A stretch of 48,916 nt of DNA from NCBI GenBank assembly GCA_031261085.1, contig JAISKB010000016.1, positions 1-48,916 of the forward strand. Reading direction: 5' to 3'. Made by a program: the position numbers and the translations under genes. The notes beneath the pieces were generated by a model. It searched no databases and had not been told where the DNA came from. It saw nothing but the letters and a program-made list of their open reading frames with translations. Positions 25,706 to 33,671 of the stretch are shown piece by piece. How positions within the stretch are numbered: position 1 is the stretch's first letter; each line of letters opens with the position of its first letter. Origin of the DNA: Christensenellaceae bacterium (GTDB lineage: Bacteria > Bacillota > Clostridia > Christensenellales > CAG-138).

Positions 25706-27049
25706 TTAGCGGTAGGTGGCCAACACCGCATCGTAAATATCTTCGATTGCGCGCAGGCCGCCGGAAAAGCCGGCGTAGTTGGTCGTCATCACGAGGCGAT
25801 AGGGGGAGGGCACCGCCGCCGACAAAAAATCATAGTCCTTATCCTTGGCCAGCTCTTTATCCCAACCGCTGCCGATGATGATGCCCCGGCCCTCGTGATG
25901 CAGCGCCCGCAGCTGCGCCTGCGCCTGCCCCGCGTCCGGCTCAAAGAACAGTGGAATATCGCGCTTTTGCGAGGTGGTCTTAAGCTCCGCCCGAATCGCT
26001 TCCTGGAAGGCCGGCGGGGTATTATCCACCACAAATTGCTCCTTGGGCACAATGCCTACCTCGTGCAGCAAAAACTTGGAAAAGCCCAGCACATAGCCCG
26101 CGTCGTGCAGTATGTGCACATGGTTTGGCAAGCCATAGCGAAACTCCAACAAAAACGTGGCCAGGTTGTCGATTTCCTCATAATAGGCCTCGCTCTCCCG
26201 GCGGATAAACGCCTCGGCGGCGGCTTCATCCAGCTTTGCGCCCTGTTCGTTTGCAAAGGCGAGCACCTGCCGCAAAAAACGCTCCGTTTGGTTGGCGCCT
26301 ATGGGTATATGCAAAAACTGCGTGTAGGGCTGATCGTATTTCTCTTCTAAATGCTCGGCGATGGGCAGCCCATACCAGGGCGATACCAATATGTTGAAAT
26401 TGGCGCGGGGTATGCGCTGCCACTCGGCAACGCCCTCCGATTGCGGCCCAAACAGCACCTGCGCCTTTAGCCCAATCCCCGCCAGCAGCCGTTTATACTC
26501 GTTGAGGTTCCCCTTCCAAAAAGGATCCTGATACGGTATGGAGGCGAGCAGGTTGACGGTGTTTTTTTCATCACGCGCCGGGTTATCCGCTTCAAAACCG
26601 GCCACATATTGGTCGATGATGGCGTTTACCACCAGGCTGTGCGCCTCGAAGTTGTTGCATTTAAAGCCCGCCGTTTCTATCGCCACGATGGGCTTGCCCT
26701 CGGCCTGAAATTCCTCGGCAAGGCTCTCTACATCATCGCCCACAATGCCCGCGGTGCAGCCGGTCAAAATCACCTGCAAATCGGTATCCAGCACCTTATA
26801 GGTGTTGGTGATAATCTCCCGCAGCCGGTCGATGCCGCCAAACACCACCTCCTGCTCCGAAAAGTTGGTGCAGGGCGCCGTGCTGCCGCCGGCATACCCG
26901 GTGGAGCGCTCAAAAAAGCCCGCTATCATATCGCCGCAGCCTGGCCCGGCATGCAAAATCGGCACCGCGCGGGGGATGGCGACCACGCTTTGCAGCGCGC
27001 CTATCGCGCAGGTATAGCGCTCTTGCTCGATAATCCCGCTTTTGCTCAT
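25706..27049 (-). CDS. marK: Nitrogenase-like beta subunit (MarK candidate)
   Basis: The 447-residue protein has a NifK-type N-terminus with candidate P-cluster ligands Cys14 (RYTCAIGA), Cys38 (GPGCGD) and Cys98 (LTGCTAGIVGDDVE), plus the NifK-like FSEQEVVFGG segment. An extra Cys60 sits just before it. It is shorter than NifK and lacks the long N-terminal extension of the canonical beta subunit. It overlaps the D-like gene by four bases (ATGA), as expected of a stable heterotetramer pair. Confidence 0.85.
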   Translation of the reverse strand: MSKSGIIEQERYTCAIGALQSVVAIPRAVPILHAGPGCGDMIAGFFERSTGYAGGSTAPCTNFSEQEVVFGGIDRLREIITNTYKVLDTDLQVILTGCTAGIVGDDVESLAEEFQAEGKPIVAIETAGFKCNNFEAHSLVVNAIIDQYVAGFEADNPARDEKNTVNLLASIPYQDPFWKGNLNEYKRLLAGIGLKAQVLFGPQSEGVAEWQRIPRANFNILVSPWYGLPIAEHLEEKYDQPYTQFLHIPIGANQTERFLRQVLAFANEQGAKLDEAAAEAFIRRESEAYYEEIDNLATFLLEFRYGLPNHVHILHDAGYVLGFSKFLLHEVGIVPKEQFVVDNTPPAFQEAIRAELKTTSQKRDIPLFFEPDAGQAQAQLRALHHEGRGIIIGSGWDKELAKDKDYDFLSAAVPSPYRLVMTTNYAGFSGGLRAIEDIYDAVLATYR

Positions 27050-28518
27050 TTGCCCCTACCCCCCAAAAATGCGTGCGGTTCCTGGTTCAGCCACCATTTG
27101 GTATATGGGTTGACCGCGTGCCGCTCCAGGTTTTTTACAAACTCATCGTTCTCCAGGGTTTCCACAATCCGCTCGCCATAGCGCACCAGGCCCTCGTACC
27201 CCATGCTGTAATGCTCATCGCCAATCAGCAGCGCGGGTATACCCAGCTTTGCGCCCCACAGCGTCATGCCGCCGTGCCGCGCCAGCAGCAAATCCGGCCG
27301 CAAGCGGTTCAGCACATTCACCAGCTCAAATTCCTGCTTGTTGCAAACGTTAAAATTGGGGACATCGCCATACTCCTTTACGCCTTGGGCCAGCAGGTCG
27401 CTCTCTTCATAGCCGTTGTCGTAAACCGGGTCGTGGTGGAAAATGGCCGCGCCCCGCGCCTCCAACCCCAATTCGCCCAGCACGGATAGCAGCGCGTGCC
27501 CATGCGCGGCCCCCGCCGTAACATAGGCGGTTTTGCCGCGCAGCTTTTCCCGCAGGGCCTCGATTTGCGGCATGTATTTCAGTTTCTTTTCCTCAATCAC
27601 CCGCTCCGCAACATCCTGCTTGCCCAGCAGCTGCCCCAGCGCCCTAAACCATCGATCGGTCTGCGCAATGCCATAGGGCGGCGCGGCCTTAATCTCGGGC
27701 ACGCCAAATTCTTGCTCCAGAGCCGCGCCCAAATACGAGCCGAGCGTTGGGCAGGCTTGCACGGTAGCGATGGCTTCGGATGAATAGGACAGGCTCTCGA
27801 GCGTAGAGTAGGGCGTGATAAAATTGGGCTTTGCGCCAAAGGGCGCAAACCAATCGCTAAAAACATCGCCGCCCCAAAAATTGATGACGTTGATGGTGTC
27901 GCTCCTCTTTTGCCGGGCGGGTTTTATCAGCTTGCGGGCGATGCCATGGTAGGCCGCGTCAAAGCCCGTCGTCCACACCTTGGATCGAAAGCCCTCGCAA
28001 AAAATCGCCACGACCGGCAGACCCATCTCCTCTTCCGCCTCGTCGCAGATGCTCTCCACATCATCCCCTATGATGCCGGCCGCGCAGGTGGTAAGCACAA
28101 ATATCACGCTGGGAGAGGTTCTTTCATATACCTCCCGTATGCTGGCCGCCAGCTTTTGCCCGCCGCCATAAACGGTATCGGTTTCCACCAAATTGGTGGA
28201 AAATATCTTGCGCGGGGTTGGATGATCCACCCCCCGAAGCGGCGAATTGACCCGGTAGGTAAACGCGAATTCGTGCAGACACGAGGCGCAGCCCACCGGC
28301 CCGTGGCTGATGACCGCCGCATCCTGTACCAAAATCGTCATGCAGGCCGCCTTGGAGGTAGCGCACCCCAAGCACTGGCTGAAGGAGCGCGTTTTATCCT
28401 TCAACCCGCAGCGGGAACCGCTCACCAGCTCTTGCGCCCCGCCCTGAAACCCCGTGATAGAGCCGATGCGTATCTCCCGAATGGATACCTCTGGAATGTG
28501 TAGATTGATCTGGCTCAT
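27046..28518 (-). CDS. marD: Nitrogenase-like alpha subunit (MarD candidate)
   Basis: The 490-residue catalytic-subunit homologue keeps three P-cluster-type cysteines: Cys52 (LGCATSK), Cys77 (SHGPVGC) and Cys145 (TTCAAGIIGDD). The Cys275-equivalent is probably Cys256 in QACPTLGSYL. In the CEGFR block (Cys174 onward), the positions of nitrogenase Gln191 and His195 are Trp182 and Phe186. The His442 position aligns with Gly433, and a His follows three residues later (His436). This pattern keeps cluster binding but replaces dinitrogen-reduction residues. GGAGGAAACG precedes the ATG. It follows metY2 in the operon. Confidence 0.87.
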   Translation of the reverse strand: MSQINLHIPEVSIREIRIGSITGFQGGAQELVSGSRCGLKDKTRSFSQCLGCATSKAACMTILVQDAAVISHGPVGCASCLHEFAFTYRVNSPLRGVDHPTPRKIFSTNLVETDTVYGGGQKLAASIREVYERTSPSVIFVLTTCAAGIIGDDVESICDEAEEEMGLPVVAIFCEGFRSKVWTTGFDAAYHGIARKLIKPARQKRSDTINVINFWGGDVFSDWFAPFGAKPNFITPYSTLESLSYSSEAIATVQACPTLGSYLGAALEQEFGVPEIKAAPPYGIAQTDRWFRALGQLLGKQDVAERVIEEKKLKYMPQIEALREKLRGKTAYVTAGAAHGHALLSVLGELGLEARGAAIFHHDPVYDNGYEESDLLAQGVKEYGDVPNFNVCNKQEFELVNVLNRLRPDLLLARHGGMTLWGAKLGIPALLIGDEHYSMGYEGLVRYGERIVETLENDEFVKNLERHAVNPYTKWWLNQEPHAFLGGRGK

Positions 28519-28560
28519 CGTTTCCTCCTCACAAAAGTGATTCTGCCCCGCAAAACGTTG

Positions 28561-29859
28561 TTACCCCGCAAACGCGGCCGCGAACGCCTGCTCCAAATCC
28601 GCAATCAAGTCCTTCGCGCTCTCCAACCCAAACGACAGGCGGATGGTATCGGGGGTTAACCCCACCAGCTCCCGCTGCGCGTATGTGAGCTCCACATGGG
28701 TGGTTCCCGCGGGGTTGATGATGAGGGAACGCGCATCGCCCAGGTTGGCCTGGTAGCCAAAAATTTTGGTAGCCGCCAGGAATATGCGCCGCTGTTCCTC
28801 TGTGCCGGCAAAGGCGAAGGACAGTATGGCCCCCACCCCCTTGGGGAAGTATCTGTCCGCCAGCGCGCGGTAAGGGTTGCCCTGCACATAGGGGTGGCGA
28901 ACCCATCCCACATGCGGGTGCCCTTCCAAATAGGCCAATACCGCTTTGGCGTTTGCCAGCTGCTTCTCCACCCGTTCCGAAAGCGTCTCCAGCCCCAGTA
29001 AAACCAAATAGGCATCGAAGGGGGAAAGCGCCGCGCCGAGGTAATTGAGGTGCACCGCCCGCAGCCGCCCCGTGAAGGGAATGCTTGGGAACACCTGCAA
29101 TACATTGCGCTCCACATCGTTTTCATCCCGCAAAAACCATAGCGGCTGCGCAAACTGCGGGAACTTGCCGCTGCCATAATCGAACTTCCCGCTCTCCAGC
29201 ACGATGCCGGCTATCACGTTGCCATGCCCCGAAAGCGCTTTGGTGGCGGAATACACCACTACATCCGCGCCGTATTCAAAGGGGTTCAGCAAATATGGCG
29301 TCGCCACGGTATTATCCACCAGCAGGGGTATGCCGTGCGCGTGGGCTATGTCGGCAATGGCCGTTAGGTTGGGTATGGTCACAAACGGGTTGGTCAGGCT
29401 CTCGATGAAAATCGCCTTGGTATCCGCTGTCAATTTCTTTTGAAATTCGGCGGGGTCATCCGGGTTTTCCACAATGTCTATCTCCAGCCCCAAGTCGGGG
29501 AATATGGAGGTAAAGCTATCCACCGTGCCGCCATATAGGCGGGCCGTCGTCAATATTCTGCCGCCCTTGCCCGCCGCATTGAGCAACGCATACGAAACCG
29601 CCGCCATGCCCGATGCCAGCGCTATGGCCCCCGCCGCGCCGTGGAGCGCCGCAAGCCGCCTTTCCAAAACATCTACCGTGGGGTTGGATAACCGCGTGTA
29701 AATCGGATCCTCATCCGAAAAGGAGAACAGCCGGTCGGCGCGGTAGCTATCGCCCAACGCGAATGCGGCCGTTTGATAAATCGGCACCGAAACCGCGTTG
29801 TTATGCTCCTGGGCACGGTAGCCCGCCTGTACCTTTAGCGTGTCGAAATCAAAACCCAT
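28561..29859 (-). CDS. metY: O-acetylhomoserine sulfhydrylase (second copy, MetY-like)
   Basis: The 432-residue PLP enzyme has lysine in YSATKALSGHGN and is clearly paralogous to the copy at 22995-24311. It is the first structural gene behind a Met/Cys-rich leader peptide and attenuator, followed by the D/K-like genes. If the nitrogenase-like enzyme releases methanethiol, this enzyme would convert it with O-acetylhomoserine to methionine. The ATG at 29859 is chosen over the GTG at 29868 because GAGGAG is 8 bases from the ATG and touches the GTG. Confidence 0.9.
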   Translation of the reverse strand: MGFDFDTLKVQAGYRAQEHNNAVSVPIYQTAAFALGDSYRADRLFSFSDEDPIYTRLSNPTVDVLERRLAALHGAAGAIALASGMAAVSYALLNAAGKGGRILTTARLYGGTVDSFTSIFPDLGLEIDIVENPDDPAEFQKKLTADTKAIFIESLTNPFVTIPNLTAIADIAHAHGIPLLVDNTVATPYLLNPFEYGADVVVYSATKALSGHGNVIAGIVLESGKFDYGSGKFPQFAQPLWFLRDENDVERNVLQVFPSIPFTGRLRAVHLNYLGAALSPFDAYLVLLGLETLSERVEKQLANAKAVLAYLEGHPHVGWVRHPYVQGNPYRALADRYFPKGVGAILSFAFAGTEEQRRIFLAATKIFGYQANLGDARSLIINPAGTTHVELTYAQRELVGLTPDTIRLSFGLESAKDLIADLEQAFAAAFAG

Positions 29860-29880
29860 CCCAATCACTCCTCATACATC

Positions 29881-29920
29881 CATAAAATAAGACACGGCCC
29901 GGAATTTTCAGGCTGTGTCT
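29881..29920 (-). terminator. Leader terminator (attenuator) before metY2-marDK
   Basis: On the minus strand AGACACAGCC (29911-29920) pairs with GGCCGTGTCT (29890-29899), one mismatch, followed by TTATTTTATG. It lies between the leader ORF and metY2. A competing hairpin, CAAGTT/AACTTG (29961-29979), overlaps the end of the leader ORF. Confidence 0.75.
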
Positions 29921-29959
29921 TTGGCCGCTGGGCCGCACCATACAGTTAGAAAGATTCCA

Positions 29960-30064
29960 TCAAGTTTTCGTGGAACTTGCAAAAAGAGCACCGCCGCACA
30001 TGTACATGTTACACATCTGCATAGCGCATGGCATCGCTTCATTCTTTTTGCAGCGGTTTTGCAT
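29960..30064 (-). CDS. Met/Cys-rich leader peptide of the metY2-marDKXB operon
   Basis: A 34-codon ORF lies between a strong promoter and a terminator hairpin. It contains six Met (1, 11, 15, 17, 20, 22) and four Cys (5, 13, 18, 23), and eight of residues 11-23 are Met or Cys. AAGGAG (30078-30083) is 13 bases upstream, a rather long spacing. The layout is that of a ribosome-mediated attenuator in which charged tRNA-Met and tRNA-Cys levels control readthrough into the nitrogenase-like genes. Both codon enrichment and structure are visible; the mechanism is inference. Confidence 0.75.
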   Translation of the reverse strand: MQNRCKKNEAMPCAMQMCNMYMCGGALFASSTKT

Positions 30065-30121
30065 TGGTATGGCGCGTCTCCTTAAATTTCATATAAAATA
30101 TATATGATTAATATGGTTTGT

Positions 30122-30150
30122 ATAATACCACGCGGTGCAGATAAAGTCAA
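30122..30150 (-). promoter_or_regulatory. Promoter of the metY2-marDKXB operon
   Basis: Minus-strand TTGACT (30145-30150), a 17-bp spacer and TATTAT (30122-30127). The -35 lies in the last codons of mccA, so this operon has its own promoter without an intervening terminator. An AT-rich CATAT...ATATG repeat follows at the start of the transcript. Confidence 0.8.
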
Positions 30151-31058
30151 TCGTAAATTTTTTTACTAAAATATCGGTCGCCTCTATCCGGGAAAATCGT
30201 TACGATGGTACCCGCCGCAACATCCTGCGCCAGCCGGTGCACCGCGGCCATCGCCGCGCCGGAGGAGGTGCCTACAAAAATGCCCTCCCGCCGCGCCAGC
30301 TCCCGCACCTCGGCTACCGCCTGCGCATCCGTCACTTTAATCACATCATCCACGAGCGACATATCCATCGTATCGGCAATGAAGTCGTTCCCTATCCCTT
30401 CGATATCATAGCTCGCGTGTGCGCCGCCCCCCATCGTAGAGCCTACAGGGTCGGCCAATATGCCCTTTACGCCCGCGCTTTGCTCCTTTAGGTAGCGCAG
30501 CACGCCGGTATAGGTGCCGCCGCTGCCCGCCCCGGCCACCACATAATCGAGTGCCCCATCCAAATCCTGCCATATTTCCGGGCCGGTGGTGGCATAGTGC
30601 GCCAGCGGGTTGCTTTGGTTTTTAAATTGCTCCAGCGTTACCGCGCCCGGTATACTCCCGCGTATCTCCTCCGCCTTTTGTGCGGCGCCCAGCATACCGC
30701 CCTCCTGCGGCGTATTGACGACCTGTGCGCCCAGCGCGCGCAGCAGCGTCTGCTTTTCCTGCGAAAACTTTGTGGGCACCACAAATATCAGCTTATACCC
30801 GCGGTTTAGGGCGACGAACGCAATGCCCAGCCCCGTGTTGCCGGCGGTGGCTTCCACAATGGTTCCGCCGGGGTGCAATATGCCCCGCCGCTCCGCGTCC
30901 TCCAGCATATATTTGCCCGTTCTATCCTTTACACTGCCGGAGGGGTTATAATATTCCAGCTTGGCATATACCCGCAAGGCTTCTGGGAAGCCGGAATGCA
31001 CGAGCCGAACCAGCGGCGTGCTGCCGACCAATTCTTGCATGGAACCATATACGCTCAT
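30147..31058 (-). CDS. mccA: Cysteine synthase/cystathionine beta-synthase family protein (MccA-like)
   Basis: The 303-residue PLP enzyme has its PLP lysine in NPSGSVKDRTGKYM, the substrate loop ATAGNTGLG and the phosphate-binding GAGSGGT. The IEGIGNDFIADT segment resembles MccA (YrhA) of Bacillus, which condenses homocysteine with O-acetylserine to cystathionine. The four-base overlap with a cystathionine gamma-lyase-like gene upstream gives the mccB/mccA pair of the methionine-to-cysteine route. A plain O-acetylserine sulfhydrylase is the main alternative. Confidence 0.82.
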   Translation of the reverse strand: MSVYGSMQELVGSTPLVRLVHSGFPEALRVYAKLEYYNPSGSVKDRTGKYMLEDAERRGILHPGGTIVEATAGNTGLGIAFVALNRGYKLIFVVPTKFSQEKQTLLRALGAQVVNTPQEGGMLGAAQKAEEIRGSIPGAVTLEQFKNQSNPLAHYATTGPEIWQDLDGALDYVVAGAGSGGTYTGVLRYLKEQSAGVKGILADPVGSTMGGGAHASYDIEGIGNDFIADTMDMSLVDDVIKVTDAQAVAEVRELARREGIFVGTSSGAAMAAVHRLAQDVAAGTIVTIFPDRGDRYFSKKIYD

Positions 31059-32212
31059 GACGCCGCCCCCGCAATCGCCGTCTGCAGGTCCTCTATCAAA
31101 TCCTCTATTTGTTCAATCCCGACCGATAGGCGTATAAGGCCCTCCGTAATGCCCACCTTTTCCCGAATTTCCTTGGGGATGGAGGCATGCGTCATGCTGG
31201 CCGGGTGGCACACGAGGGATTCTACGCCACCCAGGCTTTCCGCCAGCACAATCAACTGCAGTCCTTCAAAAAACTTATTGATGTCATAGCCCGCTTTAAG
31301 CTCGAATGAAATCATCGCGCCGCCGTTTTTGGCCTGCCGTTGGTTGATTTCATACCCCTGCGCGCTCGGCAAGCCCGGGTAGTATACCCGTTCAACCGCC
31401 TCGTGCGCAAACAGCAGCTCGGCAATCCGCTGTGCGTTTTCCACATGGCGGTCTAGGCGCACGCCCAATGTTTTGATGCTTCGTATCAGCAAATAGGAGT
31501 CGAACGGCTGCAAAATGCCCCCGGTCGCGTTTTGGATAAACTGCACACGCTCGGCGAGCGCCGCGCTGTTTACCACGAGCAGGCCCGCGATGATGTCGCT
31601 GTGCCCGCCCAAATATTTAGTTGCGGAATGCAGCGCTATATCCGCGCCCAGCTCCAGCGGCCGCTGCAGATAGGGGGTCATAAACGTGTTGTCTACGATC
31701 AGCAAAACGCCCTTTTGCTTGGCGATTGCGGCGGCGCCGGCAATATCGGTAACGGTCAGCAGCGGGTTGGCCGGGCTTTCGATCAAAATCGCTTTTACAT
31801 CCGGGGTAATCGCTGCTTCCAGCGCAGCCAGGTCGGTGGTATCCACGATGCTGTAACCGATATGGAAGCGCGAAAATACTTCATCCAGCACCCGGAAGGT
31901 GCCGCCGTATACATTGCTGGAAATTATGATTTTATCTCCGCCCTCAAATAAGCTGAGCACCGCCGTGGTGGCCGCCATGCCGGATGCGAAGGCAAACCCC
32001 GCCACGCCCTGTTCCAGCTCGGCAATCAGCGCTTCTAACGCCTCGCGGGTGGGGTTGCCGGTGCGGGAATATTCGTACCCGCGGTTTTTGCCCAAAGCAT
32101 CCTGCCTATATGTGGCGGTTTGGTAGATTGGCACGCTTATCGCGCCGGTTCGCGCGTCTCCATCGACGCCCCCGTGTACCAATGCGGATTCAATATGCTG
32201 ATAGTGGCTCAT
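31055..32212 (-). CDS. mccB: Cystathionine gamma-lyase/gamma-synthase family enzyme (MccB-like)
   Basis: The 385-residue PLP enzyme of the same superfamily as MetY is shorter and has the YEYSRTGNPTREALE and HSATKYLGGHSDIIAG motifs typical of cystathionine enzymes. Partnership with the MccA-like gene favours cystathionine gamma-lyase (MccB), which yields cysteine, though gamma-synthase or homocysteine lyase activity cannot be excluded from sequence. AAAGGAG lies 8 bases before the ATG. The operon starts with a cysteine-rich leader peptide and a terminator-like stem, fitting control by cysteine supply. Confidence 0.83.
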   Translation of the reverse strand: MSHYQHIESALVHGGVDGDARTGAISVPIYQTATYRQDALGKNRGYEYSRTGNPTREALEALIAELEQGVAGFAFASGMAATTAVLSLFEGGDKIIISSNVYGGTFRVLDEVFSRFHIGYSIVDTTDLAALEAAITPDVKAILIESPANPLLTVTDIAGAAAIAKQKGVLLIVDNTFMTPYLQRPLELGADIALHSATKYLGGHSDIIAGLLVVNSAALAERVQFIQNATGGILQPFDSYLLIRSIKTLGVRLDRHVENAQRIAELLFAHEAVERVYYPGLPSAQGYEINQRQAKNGGAMISFELKAGYDINKFFEGLQLIVLAESLGGVESLVCHPASMTHASIPKEIREKVGITEGLIRLSVGIEQIEDLIEDLQTAIAGAAS

Positions 32213-32240
32213 GCTGGTCGCTCCTTTTTGTTTTTTAAAT

Positions 32241-32263
32241 AAAAAACCGCGTCTCTCTGCGCG
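32241..32263 (-). terminator. Leader terminator-like stem before mccBA
   Basis: On the minus strand CGCG (32260-32263), an 8-base loop and CGCG (32248-32251) are followed by G and six T residues (32241-32246). The stem is short, so termination would be partial. A second hairpin, CCGATG/CATCGG (32305-32310 and 32328-32333), overlaps the last Cys codon and the stop of the leader ORF. Confidence 0.55.
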
Positions 32264-32317
32264 TTGTACATCATACCGCCTCAGACCAAACGCGATTCAG
32301 GATACCGATGACACCGG

Positions 32318-32458
32318 TTAAATCATACATCGGGACAAGCTTTTCGCATTCAGGCAGCGGGCGGATTTTTTACAACAACAACGAACGCTGTTTTTGTGAG
32401 CCAAACAACGGGCATTGCCTTGATAAAAATTCTGGTCGGCATTCCGATAGCGATACAT
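32318..32458 (-). CDS. Cysteine-rich leader peptide of the mccBA operon
   Basis: A 46-codon ORF has six Cys at 18, 27, 28, 29, 35 and 44. The three consecutive residues are all TGT codons at 32372-32380. GGAG lies 7 bases before the ATG, and the whole lies between a TTGACA-17-TATAGT promoter and a stem with a T-run. A ribosome short of Cys-tRNA would pause at the triple Cys and alter folding ahead of mccBA. Cys-run leader peptides controlling cysteine genes are known in actinobacteria. The peptide is also Arg/Lys-rich, and its sequence is otherwise unremarkable. Confidence 0.75.
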   Translation of the reverse strand: MYRYRNADQNFYQGNARCLAHKNSVRCCCKKSARCLNAKSLSRCMI

Positions 32459-32500
32459 GCTTGCGCTCCATAAATCATACTAATCATACATGTTTTATAT

Positions 32501-32529
32501 ACTATATGCCGTGGGATGTGATTTGTCAA
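32501..32529 (-). promoter_or_regulatory. Promoter of mccBA
   Basis: Minus-strand consensus TTGACA (32524-32529), a 17-bp spacer and TATAGT (32501-32506), 43 bases before the leader-peptide ATG. Confidence 0.85.
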
Positions 32530-32554
32530 TATATTTTATCGTTTTTTTGCTTTC

Positions 32555-32583
32555 CACCCCCTAGCCCCCGCGAAAACGTTCTC
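32555..32583. repeat. Dispersed GC-rich repeat fragment
   Basis: CCACCCCCTAGCCCCCG followed by CGAAAACGTTC matches parts of the repeat units at 10918-10932 and 10983-10997 and the CCCCTAACCCC cores at 45250 and 48487. Confidence 0.55.
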
Positions 32584-32630
32584 TAAAAAGAAATTCCACT
32601 GTCAAATGGGATGGGCTAGGGATGGAACAT

Positions 32631-32654
32631 AAAAAAGCCCCTAAGCATAGGGGC
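32631..32654 (-). terminator. Terminator of the BMP-type transporter operon
   Basis: On the minus strand GCCCCTA (32648-32654), a 4-base loop and TAGGGGC (32637-32643) are followed by six T residues. Confidence 0.88.
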
Positions 32655-32684
32655 CTTTATCGTTGCTTTATTTAACTATATCCC

Positions 32685-33671
32685 TTACCGCTCCTCGCGG
32701 AAATAGGGCAGCCCCAAGCTGGTGGGGGGCTGATTATCCCGGCTATGCCGCAGCGAAACCACAATCAGCACGATTACCGTCACCAAGTAGGGCAGCATCT
32801 TAAACAATTCCATCGAACGGCGGGTTAAGCCGGGCAGGTAAAAGTAGAGCCACGACAGCACGCCAAACAGGTAGGAGCCCCAAATGCCGCGCTTGGGCTT
32901 CCAGCTGGAGAATATGACCAGCGCCACAGCCAGCCAGCCCAACCGCTCGATGCCGCCGTCACTATCCCATGTGCCCTTCATATAATCCATCACATAGTAT
33001 AGCCCGCCCAGGCCGGATATGCCCGCGCCGATGCAGGTGGCCAGGTATTTATACTTGGTCACATGGATGCCCGCGGCATCGGCGGTGGCCGGGTTTTCAC
33101 CCACCGCGCGCAGGTTGAGCCCCACGCTGGTATTGTTGATGTACCACGCGAGCGCCACGGCTATGGCTATGGCCAAATACACCATAAACCCATAGGAGAA
33201 CAGTATTTGCCCTATGCTGCCCAGCGCGTTGGAAAGGCCGGGTATCGTGGTGCGGAAGGCCGCGCTGGTGACCGCCACCGAAATTTGGCCCACGCCGCCT
33301 GCCAGCTTGTTGAGGGAACCGCCAAAGAAATTGGCAAACCCGCCCGCAAATATGGTAAGCGTGAGACCGGTCACGTTTTGGTTGGCGCGCAGCGTGATCG
33401 TAAGCAGGCTGAACAGCAGCCCGCCCAGCATCGACACGATGAACGCGCACAGCAGCGCGATGGCGATGCACACCAGCTTATTGGGAACCGGCGTGTTCAT
33501 TTCATAAAAGAATACGCCTATCAGCCCCGCTATGCCGCCCAAGTACATAATCCCCGGCACGCCCAGGTTGAGATTGCCGGATTTTTCGGTTAACGTTTCG
33601 CCGGTAGCGCCAAATAGAATAACCGTGCCAAACACGATGCCGGCCTGGATCAACGATATGATCTGCTTCAT
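32685..33671 (-). CDS. BMP-type ABC transporter permease 2
   Basis: The 328-residue membrane protein of the branched-chain/sugar-type permease superfamily resembles the second permease of nucleoside importers (YufQ/NupQ). EKSGNLNLGVPGIMYLGG near the N-terminus and VGENPATADAAGIHVTKYK in the cytoplasmic loop are family hallmarks. About eight to ten membrane helices are apparent. It overlaps permease 1 by four bases, so the two form the heterodimeric channel. Confidence 0.88.
   Translation of the reverse strand: MKQIISLIQAGIVFGTVILFGATGETLTEKSGNLNLGVPGIMYLGGIAGLIGVFFYEMNTPVPNKLVCIAIALLCAFIVSMLGGLLFSLLTITLRANQNVTGLTLTIFAGGFANFFGGSLNKLAGGVGQISVAVTSAAFRTTIPGLSNALGSIGQILFSYGFMVYLAIAIAVALAWYINNTSVGLNLRAVGENPATADAAGIHVTKYKYLATCIGAGISGLGGLYYVMDYMKGTWDSDGGIERLGWLAVALVIFSSWKPKRGIWGSYLFGVLSWLYFYLPGLTRRSMELFKMLPYLVTVIVLIVVSLRHSRDNQPPTSLGLPYFREER

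Noticed and set aside
29881..30150. SAM riboswitch or T-box in the metY2 leader
   Set aside because: I looked for the S-box core and the T-box GGTGGNACCGCG sequence on the minus strand and found neither. The leader-peptide model explains the structure better, though a covariance search was not possible.
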